The position numbers and the translations under genes were made by a program. The notes beneath the pieces are model-generated. The model saw only the letters and a program-made list of their open reading frames with translations, had not been told where the DNA came from and made no database searches. DNA of 64,000 nt from Thuidium tamariscinum (Eukaryota; Streptophyta; Bryopsida; Hypnales; Thuidiaceae): NCBI GenBank assembly GCA_947034885.2, contig OX344749.2:35459182-35523181 (forward strand), written 5' to 3'. Below, piece after piece: positions 1-12,575 of this stretch (the stretch's first letter is position 1; the number at the start of each line of letters is the position of its first letter).

Positions 1-1536
1 AATCAATCTGTAAACACCAACTTAGCTTCAAGAAAGACCAATATTTCATAGCCTACAGAGAGTTCAAAAAGTTTACAATACACTAATACAGAACAAATAT
101 CCATAGTGACACAAATAGACTCCATTCAGTCGGAACCCAAATACGGTATCTTACCCAAGTGCAATGCCAAACCTCGATTTCATAAGGAAACCCTGTTGCT
201 ATTCCACTGAAAGATGCGAGAATAAGATCCGAAAATACTTTTAAAAAAGACCAAATCCACACAGAAACAGGTAAAGACGAAACCCCTCCAAAATCCTTAG
301 ACAGTAGAGAAAAAACAATCCACCACCCAAACATTTTGCAACAACACATCAGCAGGTTGCGATCGAACCCCACTCACCTAAATCAATACCGAAACCACCC
401 TTCTTCCGGTCTCCAACCTGTGAATCCAACACCATGCCCTCGTCAACCACCAATCCCCCACCTCAACCCCGCACAGACTCCCCCACCCAGTGAAAGTCAA
501 ATCTCTTCCAAACCCAAAGAGAATCCCAAGGACAAACCCCAAACTCCTACAGAAAATGACTAAGCACAGAACCAGCAAAAACCCGTACGAACTGCACACG
601 AAGTCCCACGGATCCCGCTTTATGCTAGGCAAGGCCGGTAGAATTTGGATGTAGCCGACGCAATGGGAGCATTTCCTTCGCAATCTTAGTCAATTTCACG
701 TGTCGGGATTGACGGACTGCGCCACGAGCCACCTTTCGTCAACGTTCCCCGATGCTGCCAGCTCCAGAGATAATTGGGAGGGATGCCACAGGAGGAAGGG
801 ACTCCATAGCCGCTGACCTAGTTGCGAAATTTCGGGGGAGTAAAAACAGCAGGGATGACAAATTTGGGTGGGTTTCTTGAGCAAAACTTACTGGAGTTGC
901 CTGGGGATTGAGGAATTACGGGAAGTGAAGTTTGTTGACAAGCTGGTGGGAAGACGGATTCGACTGAATTCGAGTTGCTTGGGGTCGGGTCCGACGCGGG
1001 GGGAGCAATTTGCAGGATTAACAGCGGGTAATTGACAAGCTAGGACGGCGGAGAAAGTTTCACCTTTCAAGCTTTCAACCCGAAACCCGAGAAACCTCTG
1101 ATGATGGAGAAATGTATAATAAGGGTAGTCACGGCTCTTCCTCCCTGCCGAACTTCGCCACCGTTTTTCGTCGTGGCAGCTGCGAGTTGGCTCTTGCGAG
1201 ACGGCATGCGACGGAATATTCTTCGACGGCGAAGACTTCGCCGCGTCGCTTATTCTACTCCGGAGGTGAATAAGCGGTGTGAAGAACCGTTAGCGAGCGA
1301 AGTTGTTACCGGAAGCTGTCGATCGCACCGTCGGAGTTGCCAATCTCGCACGATTCCGATTCTACACGCTCACCGCGCTCGAAAGGGGTGTCACAGCTCC
1401 TTCATGCTAATCGACTCCTGATTGGACCCTGTTTTCCCTCATTCTTCTGCGAAATCTGGGTGCTCGAAGGAGCCGTGACTACCTCTAATGATTTGAAAGT
1501 GGGGTTCATGAAGAGGTTTTTGTAATGTAATGGGTA
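1..1536. other. Left-edge spacer, no recognised gene
   Basis: Only short open frames occur on both strands, and none resembles a known protein. From about 580 to 1450 the base composition is richer in G+C than the AT-rich sequence that follows, so this could be the 5' end or untranslated part of a gene lying mostly outside the window. I could not build an exon chain from it. Confidence 0.4.
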
Positions 1537-1540
1537 CGAG

Positions 1541-2145
1541 GGGAGGAGGCTCATAAACCGCTCATCTAAGGGCTGGTCCACCTTTCTCATGTATTTGTTT
1601 GGATGGTAATATTTTTCACTCATTTTTCAGTGAAAGAGAAATAAACAAGGAATCTTACACAAGTTGTTTCATATTTTTTGAAGCATTATTGAATTAGTTA
1701 TGAATTTTCAAACACAGTCTGGCATAGGGCCCTATTTGTGATCAATAGGCCTTGCAAACCCATACATGTGCAGTTTGAAAAAAAATCTGGCTTGCTTCAA
1801 AAACTAGCATTGCAACATGTAAAAAGTAATAGCATTTGTTTCTAAAAGTGTTCCTTTCTAAAACTAAAATGAATATTTGAATAAATCATTATTTCAGATT
1901 TTTGAACACTTGAAAGAAGGTACTTCAACAACTAATTCTTATTTTAAATATAATCAAGAAACACCTAACCACTTAGTTGAGAATGAAACCATTGGGACTC
2001 TGAAACCATCCATTCAATTAGCAAAAAACAAATCTTAGTATGCTTCAATGTAATCCACAATTCATTTTTTGACTATCAACTATCCATTTTAGAGCCTCCT
2101 AATGGACAGGTGCAAAAGCCTGAGCGTTTTATGAGCCCTCTCCTA
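1541..2145. mobile_element. MITE with GGAGGCTC-type terminal inverted repeats, copy A
   Basis: The left end reads GGGAGGAGGCTCATAAACCG and the right end is its imperfect reverse complement (gcgttttATGAGCCCTCTCC). The interior is about 600 bp, AT-rich and non-coding. A diverged second copy with the same ends lies at 17,697-18,270, and the two share a long internal block (about 1660-1752 matching 17,815-17,908). I could not define the target duplication with certainty, so the superfamily is open. Confidence 0.65.
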
Positions 2146-2209
2146 TATAAAGTTTTGAAATCAGTCTTTCACTGTATTTAGTTCTAAGCACCAATAACTG
2201 ATCATTTAA

Positions 2210-2923
2210 CCCTGAAACGCAGGCCTATGACCATTGGTTTTAGGTTGCACTATCTGTCAATTAGTTCGTTACCATTTTGTAAGCAGATGTGTATGGAAAT
2301 TTTTATTTTTATTTTTCAGAGATGAAACTGCATGTCCTCTGTACTTCACAGAAATTTCAGATTTTTTTGAGGAAAATTGTATTTTCTGAAACTTTTTGAA
2401 GAAAAAATCATATAAAATAAAAAATAATCTCAAAAAATCTGAAAATTTCACCATGTGTGAACAACAAAGTGGAAATCATCATGGTGTAAACTAATTTGCC
2501 GTGTACATCTATGATTAGAATGCAATGGACATAAAAAATACAGCCAAAGTTCAAACTGCAATAAAATATTCAATTTTATGACTTTTTCCAAAATTCCAAT
2601 TAGAGAACAAACTAGAGTAGAGGACCTCCATTTCATTAGTTGGGCTCAAATTCAAAAAATGTTGTTTTCAAGGAGAAATTTCAGATCTACTCAATTTCTC
2701 AAAATACACTAAAATGACAAATTTTGCCATCCGTTTTTCTTAATTACTTCTCAACTATATGAAAAAAAACATCAATTACACTAAGAATTCAGTTGGACAC
2801 TCTTTGTAACTCAACATGAAAGGTCATTGAAAAAAAATGGATGAAAAAACTATTGTTCAAGCCTTATGGTGGCTTGGAGAAGTCATCCAAAAGCCACGAA
2901 ATGGCTCTGCCGGTGCTTAGGGG
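2210..2923 (+). mobile_element. TTAA-flanked piggyBac-like MITE, copy 1
   Basis: The element lies between TTAA at 2206-2209 and TTAA at 2924-2927. The left end begins CCCTGAAACGCAGGCC and the right end finishes GGTGCTTAGGGG. TTAA duplication with ends starting CCC is the classic piggyBac pattern. The interior shares long blocks with five other copies in the window, including a palindrome-like stretch of TTTCAGATTTTTTTGAG and its complement near 2350-2450. It has no coding capacity. Confidence 0.75.
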
Positions 2924-2989
2924 TTAAGGAGTGATAGGTGAGGAATAAGAGTTGGTAGAAATTTATCCCACATAGGAAGATAGAAATTA

Positions 2990-5704
2990 CTCCCTCCATC
3001 TCAAAATGATCTTCTTGTTGGCCTTTATTTTTTGTCCCAAATTGATCTCCCTATTGTGATGTGGAGGACGGGCACATTGAATGAAACTTCTTTGAATGTG
3101 AAGAGAATAATAAAATCAACAAATTATATATGGGGATCTACAATTCTGTTCTGTAAAAGCTACTTTGTCTGTTCCAAATTAGGTAGTACTTACTAATTGC
3201 TTACATATTGCAAGCAAGATGAACCAATCAAACCTCGGGTGGGGCACTTCCTGCATTTTGAAAACCACGTGCGGCATAATATAGCATGGATTTTATTGTT
3301 TCAAGGTAAAATTTATAAAAGATTTACAAATAAGATAGGGGATTTTCAAACTCAAAGATGCATTATAAGAAAAATGGGTAGGTAACAAATCTCAAGTATT
3401 AAATTTTCTTACATATAATTTATGGACTGAAGATTAGGATCCTAAAAATTATATTTAGTAGGATCAATTCATTTATAGTTGGTTCTACAAGTACTGTAGT
3501 AGTGTAATCAGAGTATAATTGGTACACTATGTGTATATAGTTGGTTGCCTTGTTGTATTCAACAAACGACACTAATTGGATGGATGGAAATAGAGGTGAC
3601 AAAGACAGATGTTGTTGAAGCTGCGTGGACGTCGAATGCTTATGTGCATGTCAAGTTCGAGGATTTCACAATTGAATTTTCATTGTTGATTTCATTTTGT
3701 GCATTGGCTTCCAACTATACACACTCCGTGAAGCCTAAACCCTAAAAGTTCATCCAATTGATTGTTGCTACAGGAAAGGTCGACTACACATTGGGAAACG
3801 CCAAAAATCGAATTAGTTGTCTGCGATCAGTGTTTCAACTACTTAGTACGTTTGTGTTTTTGTATGTTTGTATTACTGTATTGTGAGAGTTTGTTGTATT
3901 TGCCAAACATTGAGTGCGTCATCATCTACAACAAGTCGAGTGCAATTTTCAAATTTATGGAGTCACAATGCTATCGTTGTTGAACTTATATACTTAGATG
4001 CTTAGGGTTCACAATTTCTGAACTAATAACCCTTATTGCAATTGTTTTTTGTATTGCTTTAGGTTTGAAATGGCAGAGCAAAGGAAAGCTAGACATGAAA
4101 CTACAATGTAGGCGCTAGAGTATCTCGTGCTATGGTTGGGCGAAAGATTTCAGTTGAGATTTGGTTGGAAAGCCCTGCAAATTACGCATGTAAAGTAGGT
4201 GGTGGCACTGAATGTCTTCCTCAGTTGTGCAGGTGTGAACCGGCGAATTTGTGACACGATGGTGAAGACTCTAGATTTTGCAACATGCAAGTTGGATCAC
4301 CACGATGGTAGTAGAACGGCTCATCTATAGCTAATGAAAATTAGCCGAATTGACGAGAATTTGGCTTTGTTATATCACTTCTGGGTTTTAGAAGGGGACA
4401 TGGCACCTCACGTGAGGTCATCTTCATTTGTTGAATTGGACACCGAAGATCTCATTGAGCTTCAAAGGTACTTGATAGTAGGGTGGCCAACAGATTTTGC
4501 AGTCTCCCATTTTGGGGCAGCTTGGGAAATTTTGGTGTTTGGATAATACCATTATTCAGATAGGAGTCCAATTTTCTTACAGTTCTGTGCATGTGAATGT
4601 AGGAACTCAAATTGCGGAAGCTGTGTTGTAACTTCTCATTTTTCAAGCATTTGTAAATGCTACATTCTTAGTATATGCTTTTGTTTGAGGTTTTCTTTTC
4701 GTTTTTACATTCAGTTGCATTTGTGAACCACTTTGCTATGGCAAGTGAAAGACAATGACTTTTGTTCTTTTGAGTGGTTTCTTGAAATTGATTCTTGTTT
4801 AGAGCATGTGAATGACATTCTCTCATTTTTCAATGCATTGCAGTTTCTATAAAGCGTGATTCTTGTGTTTGCGTTTTATGCATTGTTAAGCAGGTTTTTC
4901 TATGAACTGATGTAGTTCTTGTACATTGAATTTCTAGATGTTTGTGTATTGGAAGTCACCAAATTGTTGTGAGCTTACTAGTTCACTTGACTAAGTTTTG
5001 TAAACCAAAGGAAGGTGTGAAAAGAATATTGAGCCAAATAAAGAATACAACTTTCCCAAGAAATTTTCTTAGTCTTTTCTCTAACCTTCTTTCTTCAAAC
5101 TTTCTCTTCAATTACCTTTTTATCCTTATAAAGAAAATACCCTAGAAAAAATTACTTTTACCTATATAATATAAGTAAGTAAGGGTGCCTTTAATATAGG
5201 ACATTTTAAAAAATTATATAATTATAGGGGACCATCTATTAAAGCCTTTGAAGTAAATAGCCCCCTATAAAATACCTCCTTGCTGCACAGGGGGTATAAA
5301 ATATACAAAGAGTGACCCACCTGAGAATCAAACCAATTGCATTGATTGTTTATTTTATTTTATTTTGATAAGTAAATCGGGAATCATTCTCCTTCACCTT
5401 GACTATTCTGGAGTAATGCAATGAGTTGTACAAAGAGCCAACATGGAAGGCAAAAGGATACAATCTAAAGTGTGGGAATTGAAGAAACAATTGGCTAGCG
5501 GTGCTTCTCCAATAGGGCCCTAAAAAATCAAGTTTTCAATCTTCATAATTTTAATTTGATACTTATTCCAAAGTTCAAATTTAAAGTGTGTCAGGAGAAT
5601 ATTTTACTTCATCTATACGTCAAAATAGAATTGAAAAATATTGATTTTTGACCTTAATCTAGAACATTTCGTCAAACAAGAAGATCATTTTAGGACGGAG
5701 GGAG
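2990..5704. mobile_element. 2.7-kb element with Stowaway/mariner-type terminal inverted repeats
   Basis: The left end CTCCCTCCATCTCAAAATGA and the right end (reverse complement CTCCCTCCGTCCTAAAATGA) form a near-perfect inverted repeat of about 30 bp, flanked by TA on both sides (2988-2989 and 5705-5706). CTCCCTCC ends with a TA duplication are the hallmark of plant Tc1/mariner (Stowaway) elements. At 2715 bp it is far longer than a Stowaway MITE. It contains a decayed reading frame at 4070-4546 that I do not recognise as a mariner transposase. It could be a larger relative of Stowaway, or a Stowaway copy that received another insertion. Confidence 0.7.
4070..4546 (+). pseudogene. Decayed reading frame with three in-frame TAG stops
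   Basis: One frame starting ATGGCAGAGCAAAGG stays open for 158 codons except for three stops, all TAG, at 4109-4111, 4196-4198 and 4328-4330. It ends at a TAA at 4544-4546. A polypyrimidine tract and TTTAG directly before the ATG look like a 3' splice site, so an upstream exon may exist; the open stretch from about 3586 to 3745 is a candidate. The predicted protein has no motif I recognise. It lies inside the element with Stowaway-type ends, so it may be that element's own relic gene or part of a nested insertion. The all-TAG pattern fits CAG-to-TAG decay. Confidence 0.4.
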
Positions 5705-5848
5705 TATCAAAATAGAAAATTTTCTAGAATTTTACTCTCAAAATTGAAATTATTGTGGATTTTGGAAGCCATAAAGTCCATTGCATCCATCCAATGTCTA
5801 AAGTCTTCTAATTCTAATCAATCTAATACTACTTTCCCTCTCATTTCT

Positions 5849-6044
5849 TTTAGACATGTCTCATAATTTTATTAGTCCTAATTTTGAATAGGACAACCCC
5901 CCCCCCAAAAAAATAAAATTATTGCAAGCTTCATTCCTACCTTACTTTTAGACATGTCTCATAATTTTATTAGTCCTAATTTTGAATAGGACACACACCC
6001 CCAAAAAAAAAAAAAATTATTGCAAGCTTCATTCCTACCTTACG
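5849..6044 (+). repeat. 98-bp direct tandem duplication
   Basis: Two adjacent copies beginning TTTTAGACATGTCTCATAAT are spaced 98 bp apart. They are nearly identical apart from the length of the poly-C and poly-A runs (near 5899 and 6000). Confidence 0.85.
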
Positions 6045-8049
6045 ATTGGAAATGGCACACCCTACAACTTTATAGAATCACATTCTTAGAAATTATATAA
6101 CAAAAAATGTAAAATATTTTGCACTAATTTAAAAAAAAATTCAAATTATTTATTAATGAATTTATTTGTTGTCCATTGACATCAAATTTGTGCTTAGCAT
6201 GGCACAACTAAGCCAAAATTACAAAATATTGCAAAAATGGAGGTCATATACACCAAAATTTTAAAGAGGGTAGGGCGGTAGGCAATTGGGAAAGGGGCAA
6301 TTTCCGGTAAGCTTATTGGGCCTTACAACGCAGGCTTGCCTGGCTTGCTTGCTCCCTTGAGCCGGGTTGTCACTCCGCAGAACCTCTGCCTGGCTTGGAA
6401 CTTATTAGGGTTCTGTGCACAACCGAGTGCGTGTGTTCTTGGCCTTCGCCTCTTTAGCAATTATGTATCGCCGCGCTCGACTTCCTGTGCCCCTTGTTGC
6501 TGGCGCCGTTGGGTACCCTTACTCACTTACTCACTCACCCCGAATTTAGGGTTCACAATTTAGGGTTGCATGCTTTATTCCTCACTACATTCTGCTGTTG
6601 GAACCTTAAGCATCTATCAGTCCTCCCGGACACCCACCTTTCTCCCCATCGCACCTTCTCTCGTCATGCTGCTTCTAATTCCTTCGCTTTGTATGGTGTC
6701 TCTTAATTTGCGGATAATTGTGCCGGTTTAGATAGTAGACCGCGTTTCTCTTTTCACGATTGGTTTGTACAGTAGCTTCGCAAATTGATTGAAGTCCCTC
6801 TCTGTGGAGTGAAGTCCTCGTCATTGTCGTCAGCGGATAGAAGTTTATCGTTTCGCTGTGGATAGTCACGTACTCACGTCTGATTGTTCTCAGTTAGGGT
6901 TTCTGTGTTAAACTCTTCCCGTTGTCTGCTTGGACAACTGACCGGACGTGATGTCAACCTCGCAGGATTGGTATCTTGTCTGGTAGCTTCATCTTCCGGC
7001 CGGCTCTGGAGGAGTATTGGTCTCAGCATTCAGCTCAGGAGGATGCTCAAGAAGGAGCCTCTAGTACTGCTCCGGATCAGTCGTCACAACCTAGTTCATC
7101 AACAGAAGCAACGGTAACAGCGTTGACGAAGGCATAGCTTACCGTAGTTAGCACAGGACTTCATGGCTTAATAGGGCATTCGAGGATCGTACGGGTATTC
7201 ATACTGTTCCCTCCGTGGATTTCAAGGTGACGGTGAGCCATCCTAAGATTATATACCTGTGTCTTCTTCTCCCTTCGTAAAGATGAATATGCATGGGACT
7301 GAAATGGGCAGTGCATTCTGGGCAGTAGATAGAAGCTAGAGTGAAGTGAGTAAAAGGCTCCTTCAGTACTGGGCCCAAGTGAATGGAAATTGGCCACATC
7401 AGTTCCAACTTCCAGGGCCCATGTGCCTCGTGAGCTTATGTAAAAAATATAGGACTGTCTCCATATGATCAATTTTTCATTTTTTTCTACAACATTCAAA
7501 ATCGAGTTCTTTTATGAATTGCATATGTTATCCTTGGCTCTTTTGTTGCCTTTGTTGCTTAACAACATAAAGATCCTCATATGTTTCACCTCACGGGAAA
7601 TAATGGAATGATTCGTAATTTCTTTTGTACGCAGAGATCCTTGAAACTCCAATCCCCCCCCCCCCATCTCAAAACCAGAACCTTGGGCTGCCTGAATTCT
7701 ATCAAAAAGTGTTTCACACAACAACGATCAATATTCAATTTACAAAAAACTTGCACGCTTAATGTACTGTACAAGGGCGTTCGGATTGATGGAAAAATCT
7801 GCAACGCGCAAAAAAAGTTCGCAATCATGCCGCACTGGATTACATACGTTCCCTCAGATCTATCATTGGTAGCATGTGATTCAAAGGCTTTTCCCTTGTT
7901 CCAGTGGTTTGCGTCCACCACTTAACGCTACGGGGGATCATCACCATCACAAAATGAGTCACACCGGGGGGGCTTTACTTAGGATCACACAGGAACAGTA
8001 ACTGTCTTGTGTTTGGACTCTAGAAATTGAAACATGTACAATTGAAAAT
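6045..8049. other. Spacer with possible exon fragments, downstream of the OSB gene
   Basis: From about 6300 to 7130 the sequence is less AT-rich than its surroundings. A plus-strand open stretch near 6975-7112 encodes a serine/glutamine-rich segment (reading ...EEYWSQHSAQEDAQEG...) and ends at a GTAACA that could be a donor site. It has no clear start, and an in-frame TAG occurs in a neighbouring frame, so it is not called as a gene. About 7500-8049 probably holds the 3' untranslated region of the minus-strand OSB gene. Confidence 0.3.
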
Positions 8050-10141
8050 CTAGAAATCCTTGAAATCCGCACCAGAGAAAGTATTAGACTGTCGGCTTTG
8101 GGAGCGTCCACCATTTGGATTACCACCACTGGCGATAAAGTCTTGTCGTGCCGCTTCCAACTTCTGCAACTGAAGTGGTACCCATGCTGGGGTCCTCTTG
8201 CTCACTATCCAGAGAGCCTCGTTCGTAGTTTTATGCTTGAAATCCGGAGATTTCGGACTGGGCTGCAAATTCAAACAACTCCATACACTAATTCAGTATC
8301 GATCTAGTCCAATGAGCTTATTAGTAATGATCTTCAAAATACGAACGCACCCAATAATATGATACCGAACTTCAGCACAAATCGGTAGACATGGTTAGAT
8401 TTGATTCCTCGAGTCATTTGCTGTACGTGACCTCACCTTTTTAGCCCGATTGTCCCACCAATGGTCCGGGTCCGAAAAGAAAGCGTTCCAAAGCTTCTCA
8501 GTTTCAGCATTGATTTCTGCATACTTATTCGCTCCTGTGGCTCTGAAGCATTAGATAAAAGAAAACAGTAGGCCAAACTAACTACTGGCATCTTCACATC
8601 ATCAATCAATCTTACAGATGGGCATGCAACGAAGTAAATACGACGGTCGATACCTCGATCAACAAAATAAGCAACCTCCCTAATAGATTGTCTCCAAATC
8701 AAAAATAGAGAAGTTCTCAGGAAATTCACCAGTAGAAGGTTGTGATTGCGTAGGACGAGATTGTGTCCACGTTGATGAGGAACCACGACCACTGCCTACT
8801 GTCTCAGATCGATTACCTTCCACAAAGTGTACATTATTCACTACCACCTGAACACCAACGTTTCTTACTTAGATTAGCAGGAGATCTCCCCTAAGCACGC
8901 ATGAAGACACAAGGATATCATGACACAAAGGTGGGTCGCACCAAACTTGTACTTGCCGGAACTCAACTACAAAGCAGCAACCATCAGAAAAGAAAACTTG
9001 CCCTGTATCTAAAGCTGAAAGATGAACGAGCAACACCAGCTAACCAATTACTCACCCGAGCTGTCCGTTGATTTACTTCACCCTTCATGAACGAGTCCAC
9101 CATCATACGCCCAGTGACATAAACTCGATCTCCTTTCTTCAGGTGGTGTCCTGCAATTTCAGCAAGGGAGTCCCAGAATTCCATTTCGAACCTGCAACAC
9201 AAAAGTTATCTCAGTTTCTAATATATAGAACTAGCCAATCAAGATAACTTTCAACCTAATATAAACCATTATACTCCCCTTTAATTGCATTGGTCATATG
9301 ATGCCAATAAATCGGCTTCATCACCAATAGGTACTCAAAACCTGAGCCAAATTACAAGTGGTGCAATTATAAGCCATCTGGGGACGCATGTAGAGTCGAG
9401 AACCTCCGCTGCAAGATGCCCCTGGTAGAAACATCATGAACAGGATGCCTCTAGGAGAGCCTGTGTATAGGGTGGGAGTCCCGACTCTATCATTCTAACT
9501 AGTCATCAGAAAAATCGCCACTGACGTAAAAAACCAGCATAAAATCGGTACACACAGAGGTAAGAGCACGTACACGAAATCAGCACCTGACCAAGTGGCG
9601 AATTCAGAACATCAAGCATCAAAACCTAAAAACAAGGAAAACGAACTCCAATTGACAAACCCTACCAGCTGGGAGGCTCATCCTTCTTCAGGGAATTCCT
9701 ATTCACCGCCAGACTGGACTTGGCCACAACTTTCCCCGTATCCAAATACTTAATTTCCATGTCCCGCCCGACATTCCCAATCAAATGGACCGTGTTGGCT
9801 ATCTCCTTCGCCCACGGCACGCTGCTCGGCCTGGGAAACTCATTGTTGCTGTCAATCTCCACCTCAAACCCTCCCGGCGCCTCCGACTTCCACTGACTGC
9901 TGCTGGCCACCACCATCATCTTCCGAGCGGTCTCGGAGTACGACCGCTGCAATGGCGGCTTTACTGCCACCAATGGCACCCACTGCGAACGCAAGGACCA
10001 GGAAGAGAAGGATCCCGTTCTCCGCAAGGCCAGGCCTCCGCGAGCGAACGACATCGAAGCAGATGCTGCGCCACTGCAGGAGAATTGCGAAAGCGCTGAG
10101 GAAGACATCACGCGCATTACAACGGCGGTCTGGGCTGCCAT
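8050..10141 (-). CDS. OSB: Organellar single-stranded DNA-binding protein (OSB family)
   Basis: Five exons join to 348 codons: 10141-9666, 9191-9056, 8847-8730, 8540-8437 and 8262-8050. All introns have GT-AG borders and phases match. The start is the first ATG of the open frame; GTG at 10156 is upstream in frame but unlikely. Residues 1-80 are rich in Ala, Ser and Arg with few acidic residues, as in a mitochondrial or plastid targeting peptide. Residues 113-210 form an SSB-like OB fold. Residues 260-305 hold the plant PDF motif, with WWDNR, then PDFKHKTTNEALW. Known OSB proteins bind single-stranded DNA in organelles and restrain recombination of mitochondrial or plastid DNA. Arabidopsis members carry one to three PDF motifs; this one has a single motif. 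The exact paralogue cannot be fixed. Confidence 0.9.
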
Positions 10142-10354
10142 AGCCAACTGTTTCACGAATTTGTTTGGGATAACTGGAATGGGATGGGTATTGGTGTGCG
10201 ACTTTGAAACGATTCGTATTCGGGACGAGAGGAGCGTCGAAGGCGGAGTGACAGTGACGCCATCGCATTTTCTCTTTTTAGAATTTTAGGGTTCCAAGGG
10301 CAGGACTTAAATCCGTCTCACGAAGAGGGACCAGTAGGGTAAAACTTGTGTTAC

Positions 10355-10708
10355 GGTGGAAGCACCCAAAACAGTCCAAATAAGGAATTCAGCATAGTTG
10401 GAGGCATTTTCTTCTTAAAATGATATTTTTCTAGTACTAACGAGTGAAAATCATCAATATTTCAAAAAAAAAAAAGATTTTTCAAAGTGTTGGCTCCTTA
10501 GACCACTAAAACTATGCAATAGGTGCACCCAAAACTAAAACCTACTAAAATCAATAGTGAGTCAATCAAATATTTATATGTGTCTTTGAAATGCTTCAAC
10601 CAATTAGAATCAAGTATGTGACAAATACAGTAAGGAAACTCTATTGATGCAATTGGATGAGTCTACAATCCATTGCAAGGGGCATGTTCAAGAATGGGTG
10701 TTTCTCCC
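10355..10708. mobile_element. TTAA-type small MITE, copy flanked by TTAC
   Basis: The ends read GGTGGAAGCACCCAAAACAG and GGGTGTTTCTCCC and are flanked by TTAC on both sides (10351-10354 and 10709-10712). The interior is shared with 21,812-22,195, including the block GGAATTCAGCATAGTTGGAG. The two copies are the same family, about 350-385 bp, without coding capacity. This copy sits just upstream of the OSB gene. Confidence 0.6.
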
Positions 10709-10932
10709 TTACCTAGGGGTAAAAGCGAAAAAAAAAAAAGTTCCTTGTTTCAAGCTGTGTTTTGAGTATATTTTTGACATACTCAAACTAATTGGAGGTC
10801 TCTTTCGGGGTCTCAGATTACAAATATGAATTTAGAATTTGCAAAAAAAAATAATGCGCAAAAATTTAAAAATTTAAACATTTCCTCTAGGAAAATCAAG
10901 CCCTGTTGGTCCCACTTTGTTGGTCGGTTTAA

Positions 10933-11515
10933 CCCTTAAATGTTAGACCTATTACCATTGTTTTCAAGCCCCTAAGCCCAACATTGAGTTTGCTTCCATT
11001 TCGGCACTAGATATGTAAGAAAAATTTTATTTTTATTTCTCAAAGATGATGTTAGATGTCTTTTGTACTTCCCAAAATTTTGAGATTCTTTAGAGATTTT
11101 TTGAAGAAAAAGTATAGGAAAATCATATCAAATGGAAAATTATCACAAAAAATCTGAGAATTTTACCATGTGCATACATTTGAGTGGCAAACACCATGGT
11201 GAAATTAAACTCAATTTTCGTGTCATTCTATAATTCCAATCTACAAGACATTGAAAATACATCCAAAGTTCAGTTTGCAATTAAATATTCAAAATTATGA
11301 TTTTTTTGAAAATTCCAATTGAAGAAGAAACTAAAATAGATGACCTTTATTTCGTTAGTTGGACTCAAATACAAAAAATATCATTTTTGTGGAGAAATTT
11401 CAGACTTAAAGCAAAGAGCAACAACTTTTCAAAATACACTGAAAGCAACATATTTTATAGTCTGTTTTTCTTTTCGTAATTTCTTATTCAGGTGAAGAGA
11501 AACACTCACAAGATG
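10933..11515 (+). mobile_element. TTAA-flanked piggyBac-like MITE, copy 2 (3' truncated)
   Basis: TTAA at 10929-10932 is followed by CCCTTAAATGTTAGACC and the family interior. Similarity to the other copies fades after about 11,515, and no right terminal repeat or second TTAA is found, so the end has been lost. The right boundary is approximate. Confidence 0.6.
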
Positions 11516-12575
11516 AGTAGTATGAGGAAGCAAGAAAAATTCCCCTTAGTCGAAGCTCACAATGCAGGGATAAGTGTAGACTTCAGAAGGAAATCTTATA
11601 GCAGGGTGCGCTCTGCATTGTGCATATTGGTCCAGGTAGTATGCACGGGTTGTTGCCTTTGTATTTGTTCAAAAAGCATGGCACGGAAGTCTGGTGAAGA
11701 CTGACAATACTTTGAAGTCAAATAAATATAACCAAGTTAGGGCCTGTTCCCACCTACTGCTAATTAGGACCGGTTCAAGCATAGTAAGACCACGCTCCCC
11801 AAAAGCACGGATTGCGTTCACACTAAGAGAGAGGGTCAATGACGTCAGAAGGCTAGGGTTTAGTTCTAAAAATAAAGCGTGTTCACGCGGCCAGGGTTTT
11901 TACGTGATCACTTGCCAAATGCCGAAAGAAATTGTGGTATGTTCACGCCCTGCAAGGAAGTGCTAGTGGTGGGGCCTTTGCAAACTGGAAGTCTGTCTAC
12001 AGTGAGGCCGCAATGAAGGAGCACACGGCGAAAAGTGCACCTCCAAGTGGGAGTGCATACATTTTGTTTTTTGTTGTCTGTAGGGTTACAATGCGTGCGG
12101 CGAAAAGAAAGCTGGATCGGACGCTGCGTTTCTTTGCATGAAGATGGCTTCTTCAGAAAACGGAGTTCAAGTTTACGAGCTTGTGGGACATTGCGCCTTT
12201 AGTTCCGTGGCGAAAGCATTTCATATTGACAACTTCTATGACTTCGACATCAACCGTGTTCTGTGCATGTGCTTCGGTAATTTTTTTTGTGCTATACTCT
12301 TGTCGAACGGAAGTGTCATATCTTGTAGAAGGTGGTTGACAAGTCATTGCAAACAGTTTGATTCATATAATGTATGTAGCTTTCTCAATTTTTGAGTACA
12401 TTGTGGTTTCGTAATAGTTGTTGTTAATATGCTCACTACGATTACGCGCATTCACACATTTTTTTTCATATGATTTCTTCACTATTGTTATTACGTTTCC
12501 ATTAAGTTCCCGAATTTGTCTGTTCAGTGTGCAGAGTCTTTATAGTTCTCTTGAGGCTCACAAATTATAGACCGA

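Noticed and set aside
7586..7921. Overlapping open frames of about 110 codons on both strands
   Set aside because: They mirror each other, contain no motif and lie in the probable 3' region of the OSB gene. Best read as chance frames.
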